Shown: in pieces, positions 17,393 through 27,013 of the stretch
How the letters are laid out: every line of letters starts with the position of its first letter
How positions within the stretch are numbered: the first letter of the stretch is position 1
Assembly: GCA_964514385.1 (NCBI GenBank)
Contig: CAZEQJ010000003.1
Coordinates: 1 to 64,000 of the forward strand
Length of the DNA: 64,000 bases
Reading direction: 5' to 3'
Source of the DNA: CAZEQJ01 sp964514385
GTDB taxonomy: Bacteria > Bacteroidota > Bacteroidia > Cytophagales > Cyclobacteriaceae
Translations under genes and position numbers: made by a program
The notes under the pieces: model-generated
What the model was told of the DNA's origin: nothing
The model's database searches: none
Seen by the model: only the letters and a program-made list of their open reading frames with translations

Positions 17393-19016
17393 TGAGCCCC
17401 AATACTTCTATGCCTTGTTCAAACACAATATCGACAGGGATTCCCGCTTCATTCAGGCGATCAAGGTCGCGTTGAAGCTCTTCACCTATTACTCCCTTTT
17501 CAGCGACGAGCGCAGCGACGCCATCATAATTACCATCGCCCTGAAGGGTAAGGATCAGCTCAGACAGGGAGGCAATTGCATTATCCATTTCATCCATATT
17601 TACCTTATAATAGCCGTCATCCGTTTTTTCCACGGCACCATTTTCCATGAGGTAATTAAAGCGGATCATGTTGGCGCGGCCATGGGCAGAGCTTGCACCA
17701 AATCGAACGGAACGGAAGATGCCGGCAACGAAGGTGGTATAATAGCTTTCTTTAGATCCTTCAACTTCCCCTTTTTTCAGCAACTGGCTTACCATATAAA
17801 GGCCCAGTATATCCGCTTTACCTTCTTCAAGAGCACTGGCATGTTCTTTCAGAGCTTCCCTTACGGTTCCGCTTCCGTTAATCGTATTTTTTATACCCAG
17901 GCCATGCGCCACCTCATGAAACATGGTATTGGCGAAAAAGGCATCAAAGTTGACATATTCCTGTTGTGAGGGATCTATTAATGTCCGGGTAATGGGCACC
18001 ATAATTTTGTCAAATTTAGCCTGCATAGCATTCTTGAGCTGAAGTCTTCGGGTACCTTTTTCAAGCTGCACACGCTCATCATTGGGCAGGTTGATGGCGA
18101 TGGTCTTGCTGCCGGCATTGCAGTCTCCGGCATAATATACTACATCATAAGCATTCAGGTCTGCGTCGCTTCCGGGAGATTCCTGCTTATATGCATCGGG
18201 TGCAGGTAGATTTTGCTGTAATTCCGGAAGAAAAGCGGCATATTTCTGAAGCCTGCCGCTCCACTCCAAATCCTTGATCAACACATAGGCTTCGTGGGCA
18301 GCCTTATATCCGAAAAGCTGATCCTCATACGTTTCTATCGGACCGTAAACCAGCTCTATCGGATTGGTCTTGGTGTCCATCCACAGCATGTCACTTTCAA
18401 GATAATCATCTGTTAGCAGCGCTTCTGCACGCGACTCAAGGTAGGTGCGAAAGTCCACATCCTCTGCAAGTGAGGCTGCCTCTTTCAGCAGATCGGACGC
18501 CTTTTTTACCTCCTCAGCAAACATTTCATGGTACCATCGGGTAACCAGATTACCGTTCTCATCTCTTCTGATAAAGGTGTAAAGGGATTGTTTATCCGGA
18601 TTATCCCAGTTTTCAAATTCTTCCCGCGTCATATCAGCGGGATAAAAGTTGGCTCCGTCCGGCTTTTGCTCCACTTCTGTCAGGAAGGGGGCATTATTAT
18701 TCAACCGATCCCACGGACCGTAATTGATACTTGCATAACGCCTTAATTCTTCCTCTTCTATGCCTTCAAGTAGTGAAGAGCCATCGCCATAGGCTTCATA
18801 CCAGAAGAGCTGATCCATGATGGTGGCAGCTTCTATCAATACTTTTACCATTTCCTTCTGATTATCGGAGAGCTGGCTGAGGTCTGCCTTCAGCGTAAAT
18901 GGAGCATACGTTATAAAATCATAGCTCTCTACAGCAGAATAGCGTTTTTCTGAGTTCGAATCTTCCCTATTGGTGCAGGAAAATAATACAATAAGCAGTA
19001 TAGCTATATATCTCAT
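17385..19016 (-). CDS. M49-like zinc peptidase lipoprotein (dipeptidyl-peptidase III related)
   Basis: 543 residues from the ATG at 19016, chosen because it gives a signal peptide ending in the lipobox LFSC; the frame extends 15 codons further but without added sense. The zinc site is HEVAHG at 367-372 with the second motif EEGKAD at 397-402, as in the M49 family. Most M49 enzymes have HExxGH; this one has the five-residue HExxH form, as in plant Nudix hydrolase 3 and the Caldithrix DPP III. The protein is a lipid-anchored exopeptidase candidate that would remove dipeptides from peptides outside the cytoplasm. It overlaps ltaE by 8 bases. Confidence 0.88.
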   Translation of the reverse strand: MRYIAILLIVLFSCTNREDSNSEKRYSAVESYDFITYAPFTLKADLSQLSDNQKEMVKVLIEAATIMDQLFWYEAYGDGSSLLEGIEEEELRRYASINYGPWDRLNNNAPFLTEVEQKPDGANFYPADMTREEFENWDNPDKQSLYTFIRRDENGNLVTRWYHEMFAEEVKKASDLLKEAASLAEDVDFRTYLESRAEALLTDDYLESDMLWMDTKTNPIELVYGPIETYEDQLFGYKAAHEAYVLIKDLEWSGRLQKYAAFLPELQQNLPAPDAYKQESPGSDADLNAYDVVYYAGDCNAGSKTIAINLPNDERVQLEKGTRRLQLKNAMQAKFDKIMVPITRTLIDPSQQEYVNFDAFFANTMFHEVAHGLGIKNTINGSGTVREALKEHASALEEGKADILGLYMVSQLLKKGEVEGSKESYYTTFVAGIFRSVRFGASSAHGRANMIRFNYLMENGAVEKTDDGYYKVNMDEMDNAIASLSELILTLQGDGNYDGVAALVAEKGVIGEELQRDLDRLNEAGIPVDIVFEQGIEVLGLND

Positions 19017-19123
19017 AAGGCAATAAAAATTTTTAAACAAATATATAACAGGGGACAGCAAATACTAGGAATTTTGGTCGAAAGGAGCGAATTTAACCAC
19101 CTGCAATCAAAACTTTCGCTGCT

Positions 19124-19999
19124 ATGAACAACCCCATGATCATCGAAGAAAGGCAGGCCGATATAGGTAATTTTCTGGTAGGTCGGCTTCTGCCATTTCG
19201 CAAAAAACGGCAGGTAGGGCCATTCACTTTTATTGATCATATGGGGCCAGCCACTTTGGGTGATCCTGATTATCTGGATGTCGACCAACATCCTCATATC
19301 GGGCTTTCAACCTTAACATATCTGCTGGAAGGGGAAATAGAGCATAGAGACAGTATGGGCACGAACCAGCTGATTACACCGGGTGATGTAGGCTTTATGA
19401 CGGCTGGCAAGGCGGTAACACATACCGAACGTACACCAGCTCACCTTCGCAAGGGTATATCGACCATGCATGGGTATCAGATCTGGGTAGGGTTACCCAG
19501 AGAAAAGGAAGATATGGAGCCTGAATTTGACTTTGTGAAAAAAGAAGACCTGCCGTCATGGACAAATCAGGGATTACGCTATACACTGGTAGCTGGGGAG
19601 GGCTTTGGGCGAAAATCGCCGCTGAAAACCCATTCACCACTTTTTTTTGTTGATATCGCTTCAGATATGGCAGCTCATATTGACCTTAGAGAGCAACTAT
19701 CGGGCGAACTAGCCATCGTCGTAACCCATGGTGCTGTAAAAACAGGAGAAGAGGAGGTGCAGGCAGGTAAAATGATGATTTCCAAGACGGATAGCATATG
19801 TGATATTGACCTATTGCCCGAAACACGTGTCTTATTGTTTGGTGGAGAGCCTTTCCCTGAAGAACGCTTCCTGTCATGGAATTTCGTTTCATATAAAAAG
19901 GAAAAGCTCGCTGAGGCAAGGGAAAACTGGGAGCGAAAAGCGTTTCCGAAAGTTCCGGGTGATGATACTTATATACCTTTTCCAACAATAAAACGATAA
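19124..19999 (+). CDS. Pirin family protein
   Basis: 291 residues, a two-cupin protein. The metal-binding residues of pirin are in place: His56 and His58 in DQHPHIGLST, His100 and Glu102 in AVTHTERTP. Other landmarks are GPFTFIDHMGP and GTNQLITPGDVGFMTAG. Bacterial pirins are reported to act as quercetin 2,3-dioxygenases or to bind metabolic enzymes; the role here is unknown. The gene starts 107 bases from the divergent M49-like gene and ends 2 bases before the next barrel protein gene. Confidence 0.95.
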   Translation: MNNPMIIEERQADIGNFLVGRLLPFRKKRQVGPFTFIDHMGPATLGDPDYLDVDQHPHIGLSTLTYLLEGEIEHRDSMGTNQLITPGDVGFMTAGKAVTHTERTPAHLRKGISTMHGYQIWVGLPREKEDMEPEFDFVKKEDLPSWTNQGLRYTLVAGEGFGRKSPLKTHSPLFFVDIASDMAAHIDLREQLSGELAIVVTHGAVKTGEEEVQAGKMMISKTDSICDIDLLPETRVLLFGGEPFPEERFLSWNFVSYKKEKLAEARENWERKAFPKVPGDDTYIPFPTIKR

Positions 20000-20001
20000 T
20001 C

Positions 20002-21189
20002 ATGAGACTTATTTTTCTGCTTTCATTTTGTATTGGGATTCAGGCATTTGCACAGACCAAATTGATCTTAGATGACCGCACCGGCCTTATCAGTGAGGAT
20101 ATTGAAAACAGCCTTTCAGAGTACCTGAGCACACGAGGAATCAACTACACCACGATGCTCGATATCAAAAACCGTTGTGACTATTATTATGCTTCGCTGG
20201 TAAAATTGAACAACAGTTATTTCCTGGAAGTCCGGGATTGTAGTGACAACACCTATGGTAAAAAAGACCTCGGTCAGCGTTTTTCCAATATCCCGGATAA
20301 CGAAAAATTATTTCTTCTTCGCTATAATCTTGAAGAATTACTGGAAAATGAACCAGTAAGTCAGGAGTTTGTAAGTCCGGATGAATATTTCAGGCAGGAT
20401 GGAGAGCGACAAGAGCAGAAAGAGGATTTATATATCGCTGCTGATACTCTGAATAAGCATAAAACGCGCTATTTCTTTGCTCCTTCAGCTTATAATCTGG
20501 AGAAAGGCGAGTTATATTACAATACCCTTTATTTTGGTTTACATGATCTTCAGTATGGCATCACGGACAATTTTTCGTTGGGTATGGGTACTACCATCAT
20601 CGGTTTACCTGTGTATTTCACACCCAAATACTCCATTCCTTTAAAAAATAATAAAGGTACAGTTGCTATCGGCGACCTTCCGATATTCGGCACCTGGGGC
20701 TCTGATTTCTTTGGAAACCTGGCATACGCGGCATATACCACACCAAAAGAACACACGTTTTCAACTTTTGGCATTGGTCACCTGTATATAAATCAGAATG
20801 ATCTGATTTCAGGTGCTGACTTTGGTTCAATAGTATTGAACTATTCCGGTATCGCCCGCATATCCGGATATATCTACTTCCTCACAGAGAATTATTTTAC
20901 GTCTTTCCTTACCGAGCAGACAGCAGAGAGCTTCTCCCCACCTGTGAGGATAGCCTCATTTGAACAGCGTCAAAATATCTGGTATGGTATTTCGGGTTTC
21001 CGCTTTGTAAACCGCAAGAACGAGGGAATTACGACTCTTCAGATCGGTCTTTCCCATATTTTGATACAGCGGGAAGCGGTGCCCCGCCAATATACAAGTG
21101 GCAGTTGGTGGACATCAGCAAATGATTTTGACAACTTCCTGGTGATCCCAACCATTACCTTTTCACGTAAGTTTGGGAATAAGTTTTAA
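20002..21189 (+). CDS. Predicted outer-membrane protein of unknown function
   Basis: 395 residues with a signal peptide (MRLIFLLSFCIGIQAFAQ). The first ~120 mature residues look like a soluble alpha/beta domain (LSEYLSTRGINYTTMLDI, NSYFLEVRDCSD). The rest, from about residue 150 (KTRYFFAPSAYNLEKGELYY), is a series of alternating aromatic strands typical of an outer-membrane beta barrel, ending with an aromatic residue, Phe395, as barrels usually do. No family was recognised. It sits 2 bases after pirin on the same strand and shares TTAA (21186-21189) with the convergent thioredoxin-fold gene. Confidence 0.8.
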   Translation: MRLIFLLSFCIGIQAFAQTKLILDDRTGLISEDIENSLSEYLSTRGINYTTMLDIKNRCDYYYASLVKLNNSYFLEVRDCSDNTYGKKDLGQRFSNIPDNEKLFLLRYNLEELLENEPVSQEFVSPDEYFRQDGERQEQKEDLYIAADTLNKHKTRYFFAPSAYNLEKGELYYNTLYFGLHDLQYGITDNFSLGMGTTIIGLPVYFTPKYSIPLKNNKGTVAIGDLPIFGTWGSDFFGNLAYAAYTTPKEHTFSTFGIGHLYINQNDLISGADFGSIVLNYSGIARISGYIYFLTENYFTSFLTEQTAESFSPPVRIASFEQRQNIWYGISGFRFVNRKNEGITTLQIGLSHILIQREAVPRQYTSGSWWTSANDFDNFLVIPTITFSRKFGNKF

Positions 21190-22370
21190 AGGCTGCTGTC
21201 GGTATAATTTTCGAGAAGCTCTTCTGTGCCCGAAGGGTCATCTCCATTTAGCTTAGCTACCTCAATGGCCTTTTTAGCCCATTTTTCGCCGTTTTCCTTA
21301 TCGCCAACTTTAAAAAGCAGCGCGGCATACGTATCATAGAATGAATAATTCGTGATTTCTGAAACCACCGTTTCCATCCATGGCAAGGCTTTCTTTAGCG
21401 TTTCAATGTCATCTACATTTTCATACAGTGTCCAGGATATTGAATTGATAAAATCAGCGTCTGTTATAAGGCTTGCATCCGACACAAATTGATCCATGAA
21501 CGACGTCATGCTTTTGAAATCACCCTCGCTCATGGTCCTTGATACACTGGCTTTGAGTATAAGCGATTCGGCATTTTTATATCCCGAAGACCTGAGCCTT
21601 TCAGCGGCTGAAGTAAACTCCTCGTCGCTGCCATAGTAAGCAGTCTGTAACATCATTTGCTCGTATCTCCGGTATATGAATCTGTCTACGTTTTCAGCGC
21701 CATGGGCATTAGCAAAGGCATCATAGTGATCAAGTACATATTGGAACTGATCAGATTCGACATCACGCACAAAACCCTCCATCAGGCTCCAGTTCGACTC
21801 AGATAAATACTGTTCGTCACTGAGCATATCCCAGTAATCATCGATGCCTTCAGCTTCCATACACGCATCCTGGAGTGATAAATAATAATTGGCCAGAAAG
21901 TCCAGACTCCGGTTTCCATTGTCATATTCTTTTAAATAATAGCCAATGTTCTTTGTCTCATTTTCCACAACTTTAGATCTTTCAAGAAAATCGGGAGCAG
22001 GTGAGGCGCCACAAATCCGGTGCACAAGCTCACCATCACCGTTAATGAAAAGCAGGGTAGGGTAGGCGCGGACATTATACCGTCTGGCAAGCTCAATGCC
22101 TTCGCCTTTTTCCATATCGAACTTGGTATTTATAAAATTATCATTGAAATATGCACCTACCTCAGGGTCGGTAAATACATTAGCAGCCAGCCATTTACAG
22201 GGGCCACACCAGGTGGTGTAAGCATCCATGAAAATAATTTTATCTTCAGCCTTCGCCTGTGCCAGTATTTCTTCAAATGGCTTTTCGGTGAATACAATTC
22301 CATTATTTTCCTGTGCGAATGAAACAGATGTTACAAAAAGTGACAGAAATACAACCGTTCTTAGTGCCAT
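21186..22370 (-). CDS. Exported thioredoxin-fold protein
   Basis: 394 residues with a signal peptide ending VSFAQ at residue 20. The thioredoxin-like domain occupies about 25-130 with active-site Cys55-Gly-Pro-Cys58 in TTWCGPCKWL and the cis-proline loop VRAYPTLLF. The CGPC site suggests a reducing thiol-disulfide protein in the periplasm, like the thioredoxin_7/DUF255 group. The long C-terminal part (about 150-394) is helical with alternating short helices, perhaps TPR-like (LPWMETVVSEITNYSFYDTY, AALLFKVGDKENGEKWAKKAIEV). The partner reductase is not in the window. Confidence 0.9.
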   Translation of the reverse strand: MALRTVVFLSLFVTSVSFAQENNGIVFTEKPFEEILAQAKAEDKIIFMDAYTTWCGPCKWLAANVFTDPEVGAYFNDNFINTKFDMEKGEGIELARRYNVRAYPTLLFINGDGELVHRICGASPAPDFLERSKVVENETKNIGYYLKEYDNGNRSLDFLANYYLSLQDACMEAEGIDDYWDMLSDEQYLSESNWSLMEGFVRDVESDQFQYVLDHYDAFANAHGAENVDRFIYRRYEQMMLQTAYYGSDEEFTSAAERLRSSGYKNAESLILKASVSRTMSEGDFKSMTSFMDQFVSDASLITDADFINSISWTLYENVDDIETLKKALPWMETVVSEITNYSFYDTYAALLFKVGDKENGEKWAKKAIEVAKLNGDDPSGTEELLENYTDSSL

Positions 22371-22421
22371 AATCTTTTATTTTCGTTCTAAATTCTAAAG
22401 CATTAACAATAAAGATACGAT

Positions 22422-22811
22422 ATGATCTACAAGAATCTTATAATTACCATGTTTTATTTACTGGCTGTATTGGTAGCAGCAAGCTGTCAGTCCGGCAGCA
22501 CTAAAGTTCCGGCCAGTAAGGTGGGTGAATTGTCCACCTCCGAAAAAAATGTTTTTCTGGATGTACGTACACCAGGGGAATACAACTCGGGACATATCAG
22601 AAATGCTGTTAACATCGATGTTATGGGCAATTCTTTTACCACTGAAATAAAGAACCTTGATCCTGACAAAAATTATTATGTATACTGCAGATCAGGCCGT
22701 CGCGCTGTACAGGCATCTCAGATACTGCAACAAAACGGATTCAAAAATGTATTCCTGCTTGAGGGTGGCATGGTCAACTATCCATCACAGATTCCGGATA
22801 TGATAGAATAA
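22422..22811 (+). CDS. Rhodanese-domain lipoprotein
   Basis: 129 residues. The signal peptide ends in the lipobox VAASC with Cys22. The rhodanese domain has the DVRTPGEYNSGHIRNAVNID segment and the active-site loop YCRSGRRA with Cys89 as the sulfur-carrying residue. Such exported single-domain rhodaneses are common in Bacteroidota and may handle sulfane sulfur or respond to redox state. It is a single gene with its own terminator, divergent from the thioredoxin-fold gene 51 bases away, and the two may share control. Confidence 0.93.
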   Translation: MIYKNLIITMFYLLAVLVAASCQSGSTKVPASKVGELSTSEKNVFLDVRTPGEYNSGHIRNAVNIDVMGNSFTTEIKNLDPDKNYYVYCRSGRRAVQASQILQQNGFKNVFLLEGGMVNYPSQIPDMIE

Positions 22812-22820
22812 GTCGAAGAG

Positions 22821-22850
22821 AGGTAGGCAGTAATAAACTGCTTACCTTTT
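22821..22850 (+). terminator. Intrinsic terminator after the rhodanese gene
   Basis: Stem AGGTAGGCAGT / ACTGCTTACCT (11 pairs, one of them G-U) with the loop AATAA, followed by a short T run (22847-22850) and further AT-rich sequence. It starts 9 bases after the rhodanese stop. Confidence 0.85.
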
Positions 22851-22916
22851 ATAATTTTCTTAGAGGTATTTTTACATTCTACAGTATATTGCGTTCATTA
22901 ATCATTTTTTCAACTC

Positions 22917-24188
22917 ATGCATCGCTTAATTCTCCTGTTTCTAATCCCCTTGTTCACCCTTCATCTCCATGCGCAATCTGTGGTAATTCACGCCGGCACT
23001 TTGGTAGACGTAATAAATGGTGAAACCCGCAATGAAGTAACCATCATCATTGATGGGCAAAAAATAGTTTCTATTTCAGATGGTTATGCCAAACCAGGGA
23101 GAGATGCTCAGTTAATCGATCTGAAAAATTATACGGTAATGCCCGGTCTTTTTGATATGCATGTCCATATTGAATCCGAAACCTCACCCTACATCGAAAG
23201 GTTTACATTGGATCCGGCTGACGTGGCATTCAATAGTGTGGTATATGCACGCAAAACACTTCTGGCAGGATTTACCAGTGTGCGCGACCTGGGTGGCACT
23301 GGTGTAAATACATCTTTACGGGACGCAATAAGGGAAGGTAAGGTGATCGGGCCAACAATATATTCTGCTGGTAAAGCCATCGCAACAACAGGTGGACACG
23401 CCGATCCTACTAATGGATATAAAAAATCCATTATGGGCGATCCGGGACCTGACGAAGGAGTGATCAACGGGCCGGATGAGGCACGTAAAGCTGTGCGGCA
23501 GCGCTATAAAAACGGGGCGGATGTCATTAAGATAACGGCTACAGGCGGTGTATTGAGCCTTGCAGCTGACGGCTCAGGACCTCAGTTTCGGATGGATGAG
23601 CTGGAGGCAATAGTAGAAACGGCCCATGATTACGGTATGGTAACAGCTGCACATGCACACGGTGCAGACGGAATGAAAAGGGCGGTTATTGCAGGTATCA
23701 AAACTATTGAGCATGGAACCTATATGACCGAAGAGATAATGGATCTGATGATAGAAAAGGGTACATATATGGTTCCGACCATTACGGCCGGAAAGGCAGT
23801 AGCAGAATATGCCAGTGAAGGCAAATATCCGCCTATTGTGGAGCCAAAGGCATTGGCGGTGGGTCCACAGATCCAGTCCACCTTCGCAAAAGCCTACGCA
23901 CGAGGTGTGAACATATGTTTTGGTACCGATGCCGGCGTATTTCCGCATGGAGATAATGGAAGGGAATTTCAGTTTATGACGGAAGCCGGCATGCCGATGA
24001 TGGAGGCCATACAATCTGCTACTATTGTACCCGCCACCATACTTGGTGTAGACATTGATTTTGGTTCGGTGGTGCCAGGAAAAACAGCCGACATCATAGC
24101 AGTGGAAGGAGATCCGCTCAAAGATCCTCTATTAATGCAGCACGTGGGCTTTGTCATGAAAGGTGGTGTGGTCTATAAAAATGAATAG
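22917..24188 (+). CDS. Exported amidohydrolase family protein
   Basis: 423 residues with a signal peptide ending LHLHAQ at residue 20. It is a metal-dependent amidohydrolase: the HxH motif is His82/His84 in GLFDMHVHIE, followed by VIKITATGG (candidate carbamylated Lys), AAHAHGADG, TIEHGTYM and CFGTDAGVFPHG for the remaining metal and catalytic residues. The organisation resembles the Xaa-Pro/Xaa-Arg dipeptidase (prolidase-like) and imidazolonepropionase-related group exported by many Gram-negative bacteria, which suggests cleavage of C-terminal dipeptides, but the substrate is not certain. It is a single gene, and 146 bases of unremarkable sequence separate it from lepA. Confidence 0.93.
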   Translation: MHRLILLFLIPLFTLHLHAQSVVIHAGTLVDVINGETRNEVTIIIDGQKIVSISDGYAKPGRDAQLIDLKNYTVMPGLFDMHVHIESETSPYIERFTLDPADVAFNSVVYARKTLLAGFTSVRDLGGTGVNTSLRDAIREGKVIGPTIYSAGKAIATTGGHADPTNGYKKSIMGDPGPDEGVINGPDEARKAVRQRYKNGADVIKITATGGVLSLAADGSGPQFRMDELEAIVETAHDYGMVTAAHAHGADGMKRAVIAGIKTIEHGTYMTEEIMDLMIEKGTYMVPTITAGKAVAEYASEGKYPPIVEPKALAVGPQIQSTFAKAYARGVNICFGTDAGVFPHGDNGREFQFMTEAGMPMMEAIQSATIVPATILGVDIDFGSVVPGKTADIIAVEGDPLKDPLLMQHVGFVMKGGVVYKNE

Positions 24189-24296
24189 GATAAAATAAAT
24201 ATTACCATCACCAAACTTTCTTGTTGAAGTCTTCCTTTAAAGATTAACAGCGAAAACAACAGCAGTCTGGTTAATAATTCTTATCCATGACATGCA

Positions 24297-24325
24297 TTTT
24301 CGTCTAATCTTTATTGATATCTTTG
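24297..24325 (+). promoter_or_regulatory. Candidate promoter of lepA
   Basis: TATCTTTG at 24318-24325 matches the Bacteroidota -7 consensus TAnnTTTG exactly. A T-rich -33-like stretch (TTTT at 24297-24300) lies 17 bases upstream. Transcription would start a few bases before the lepA ATG at 24335, giving a nearly leaderless message. This is a sequence match only. Confidence 0.5.
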
Positions 24326-24334
24326 CGGCTCAAT

Positions 24335-26125
24335 ATGAAAGACAAAATCCGAAACTTCTGCATTATTGCACATATCGATCATGGTAAGAGCACACTTGCC
24401 GATCGGTTGCTTGAAGCGACACAGTCAGTCACTGAAAGGGAAATGAAGAACCAGTTGCTCGACAACATGGATCTGGAGCGGGAACGTGGAATCACGATAA
24501 AAAGCCATGCCATTCAGATGAACTACCAGCTCGATGGGGAAGTTTATACCTTCAACCTCATAGATACCCCGGGTCACGTCGATTTTAGTTATGAAGTGTC
24601 ACGTTCAATTGCTGCCTGTGAAGGAGCCTTACTTGTAGTTGATGCATCGCAGGGAGTGCAGGCACAAACCATTTCCAACCTTTACCTCGCACTTGAGCAT
24701 AATCTTGAAATCATCCCGGTCCTCAACAAAATTGACCTTCCCGGTGCAATGCCGGAAGAAATCTCAGATCAGATCATAGACCTTATCGGATGTAATAAGG
24801 AAGACATTATACATGCCAGTGCCAAGGAAGGTATTGGTGTTCAGGATATCCTAAAAGCCATTGTAAAGCGTATCCCGGCTCCCAAAGGTGATGAAGCTCA
24901 GCCCCTTCAGGCCATGATCTTCGATAGCGTTTTTAACTCATATCGTGGTATCGAGGTTTATTTCCGGGTGTTTAATGGGACCATCCGAAAAGGAGAAAAA
25001 GTGAAATTTATAAATACCGGCAAGACCTACGACGCTGATGAGATTGGTGTACTGAAGCTGTTACAGGAGCCTCGGGAGGAGTTGAAAGCTGGTAATGTAG
25101 GATACCTTATTTCAGGAATTAAAATAGCCAAGGAAGTAAAGGTAGGGGATACAATCACCAGTGTGGAAAGACCTGCGCCTGCTGCAATCAAAGGTTTTGA
25201 GGACGTAAAACCAATGGTTTTTGCCGGCATTTATCCTGTTGAAACAAGCGATTTTGAGGAGCTTAGATCAAGCATGGAGAAACTTCAGCTTAATGATGCC
25301 TCATTGGTGTGGGAGCCGGAAACCTCGGCGGCACTCGGCTTTGGCTTCAGGTGCGGGTTTCTCGGTATGCTGCATATGGAAATCGTGCAGGAAAGACTGG
25401 AAAGAGAGTTTGATATGACGGTAATTACGACCGTTCCTTCGGTGAAATTTCATGCTGTGAAAAGTGACGGAGAGATCATCCCGGTCAGTGCACCATCTGA
25501 AATGCCGGAGCCAAACATGATATCCCATGTCGAGGAGCCCTTCATTCGTGCACAGATAATTTCGAAGTCTGAGTTTATCGGCTCCATCATATCATTGTGT
25601 ATGGACAAGCGGGGTATTCTGAAAAACCAGGTTTATTTAACCTCTGACAGGGTTGAGTTGAGCTTCGAGCTTCCACTGTCAGAAATTGTGTTTGACTTTT
25701 TCGATAAATTGAAGACAATTTCACGCGGCTATGCGTCACTTGACTATGAGCTGATCGGATATCAGCGCTCCACCATGGTGAAACTGGATATCCTGCTTAA
25801 CGGTGACCGTGTAGATGCACTGAGTGCAATCGTACATCGTGATAAGGCCTATGAATGGGGCAAAAGGCTATGCGAAAAACTGAAAGAGCTGATACCGCGT
25901 CAGATGTTTGAAATAGCCATACAGGCATCTATTGGCACCAAAGTTATCGCCAGAGAGTCGGTAAAGGCACTTCGTAAAAATGTAATCGCCAAATGTTATG
26001 GTGGTGATATTTCACGGAAGAGAAAGCTGCTCGAAAAGCAGAAAAAAGGAAAAAAACGTATGCGTCAGGTGGGTAATGTCGAGATCCCGCAGGAAGCATT
26101 TATGGCAGTACTAAAATTAGATTAA
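24335..26125 (+). CDS. lepA: Elongation factor 4 (LepA)
   Basis: 596 residues from ATG 24335; the frame extends seven codons further (24314) but those overlap the candidate promoter. LepA is a ribosome-bound GTPase that back-translocates or helps assemble ribosomes under stress. The G1 motif is AHIDHGKST (12-20), followed by G2/G3 RGITIKSH and DTPGHVDFSYEV, and NKIDLP as G4. The C-terminal domain is complete, with GYASLDYEL and the LepA-specific tail DISRKRKLLEKQKKGKKRM. It is followed by folD after 6 bases and queE, forming one operon. Confidence 0.97.
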   Translation: MKDKIRNFCIIAHIDHGKSTLADRLLEATQSVTEREMKNQLLDNMDLERERGITIKSHAIQMNYQLDGEVYTFNLIDTPGHVDFSYEVSRSIAACEGALLVVDASQGVQAQTISNLYLALEHNLEIIPVLNKIDLPGAMPEEISDQIIDLIGCNKEDIIHASAKEGIGVQDILKAIVKRIPAPKGDEAQPLQAMIFDSVFNSYRGIEVYFRVFNGTIRKGEKVKFINTGKTYDADEIGVLKLLQEPREELKAGNVGYLISGIKIAKEVKVGDTITSVERPAPAAIKGFEDVKPMVFAGIYPVETSDFEELRSSMEKLQLNDASLVWEPETSAALGFGFRCGFLGMLHMEIVQERLEREFDMTVITTVPSVKFHAVKSDGEIIPVSAPSEMPEPNMISHVEEPFIRAQIISKSEFIGSIISLCMDKRGILKNQVYLTSDRVELSFELPLSEIVFDFFDKLKTISRGYASLDYELIGYQRSTMVKLDILLNGDRVDALSAIVHRDKAYEWGKRLCEKLKELIPRQMFEIAIQASIGTKVIARESVKALRKNVIAKCYGGDISRKRKLLEKQKKGKKRMRQVGNVEIPQEAFMAVLKLD

Positions 26126-26131
26126 AAGAAA

Positions 26132-27013
26132 ATGGCCGAATTAATCGATGGCAGGAAAATATCCGGAGACATTAAATCGGAGATAAAGGTCAAGGTAGAC
26201 CAGATCAAATCCAGCGGGCAACGGGTGCCTCACCTCGCCATCATTATCGTAGGTGATGACGGCGCATCGCACACTTATGTAAACGGAAAGCTGAAAGCAT
26301 GCAAAATGGTTGGTTTCGACTTTACGCTTATGCATTTCGCTACCACCATTTCAGAAGAAAAACTCTTGAAACATGTCGATCAGCTCAACGAAGATGAGGA
26401 CATCGACGGATTCATTGTACAGCTACCACTTCCGGACCATATTGATGTTGAAAAGGTCACCGACAGAATACACCCATCAAAAGATGTAGATGGCTTTACC
26501 AATACCAATTTTGGAAGTATCGTTTCGCATAACCCACTCCTGATGCCGGCTACCCCTTTTGGAGTAATGGAGATGCTGCGACGATATAATATTGAGACGG
26601 AGGGCCGCTATTGTGTGATTGTCGGTTCCAGCAGGCTTACCGGTGCACCACTCAGTATGATGCTGATGCAGCAGGGGCTTGCTACCGTTACGCTTTGCAA
26701 TAAATATACACGGGATCTGGCATCCTATACAAGACAAGCCGATATCCTGCTCGTGAGTGTAGGTAAACCGGGGCTTATCACAGCGGATATGGTAAAAGAA
26801 GATGCCGTAGTTATTGACATTGGTACAACAAGGGTCGACGACAGTACCAAAAAATCGGGCTTTAGTTTAAAGGGTGATGTAGACTTCGACGAGGTAAGCA
26901 AAAAGGCCTCCTACATTACACCGGTACCGGGCGGTGTAGGGCCGGTCACGATTGCCTCACTGCTACTCAACACACTTACGGCATATGAAATCAAGATGGG
27001 CTTTCGTCCATGA
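26132..27013 (+). CDS. folD: Bifunctional methylenetetrahydrofolate dehydrogenase/cyclohydrolase FolD
   Basis: 293 residues. FolD interconverts methylene- and formyl-tetrahydrofolate. The catalytic Lys53 is in YVNGKLKACK, with Gln97 in VQLPLP and Asp120 in KDVDGF, so both activities are plausible. The dinucleotide-binding part departs from the family: GRSxIVGxP is here GSSRLTGAP (165-173) and the usual CHSxT is CNKYT (189-193), removing the Arg and Ser that hold the NADP 2'-phosphate. The PCTPxG motif is PATPFG. Either the enzyme uses another cofactor or the motif has drifted. It starts 6 bases after lepA and overlaps queE by 4 bases (ATGA). Confidence 0.92.
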   Translation: MAELIDGRKISGDIKSEIKVKVDQIKSSGQRVPHLAIIIVGDDGASHTYVNGKLKACKMVGFDFTLMHFATTISEEKLLKHVDQLNEDEDIDGFIVQLPLPDHIDVEKVTDRIHPSKDVDGFTNTNFGSIVSHNPLLMPATPFGVMEMLRRYNIETEGRYCVIVGSSRLTGAPLSMMLMQQGLATVTLCNKYTRDLASYTRQADILLVSVGKPGLITADMVKEDAVVIDIGTTRVDDSTKKSGFSLKGDVDFDEVSKKASYITPVPGGVGPVTIASLLLNTLTAYEIKMGFRP

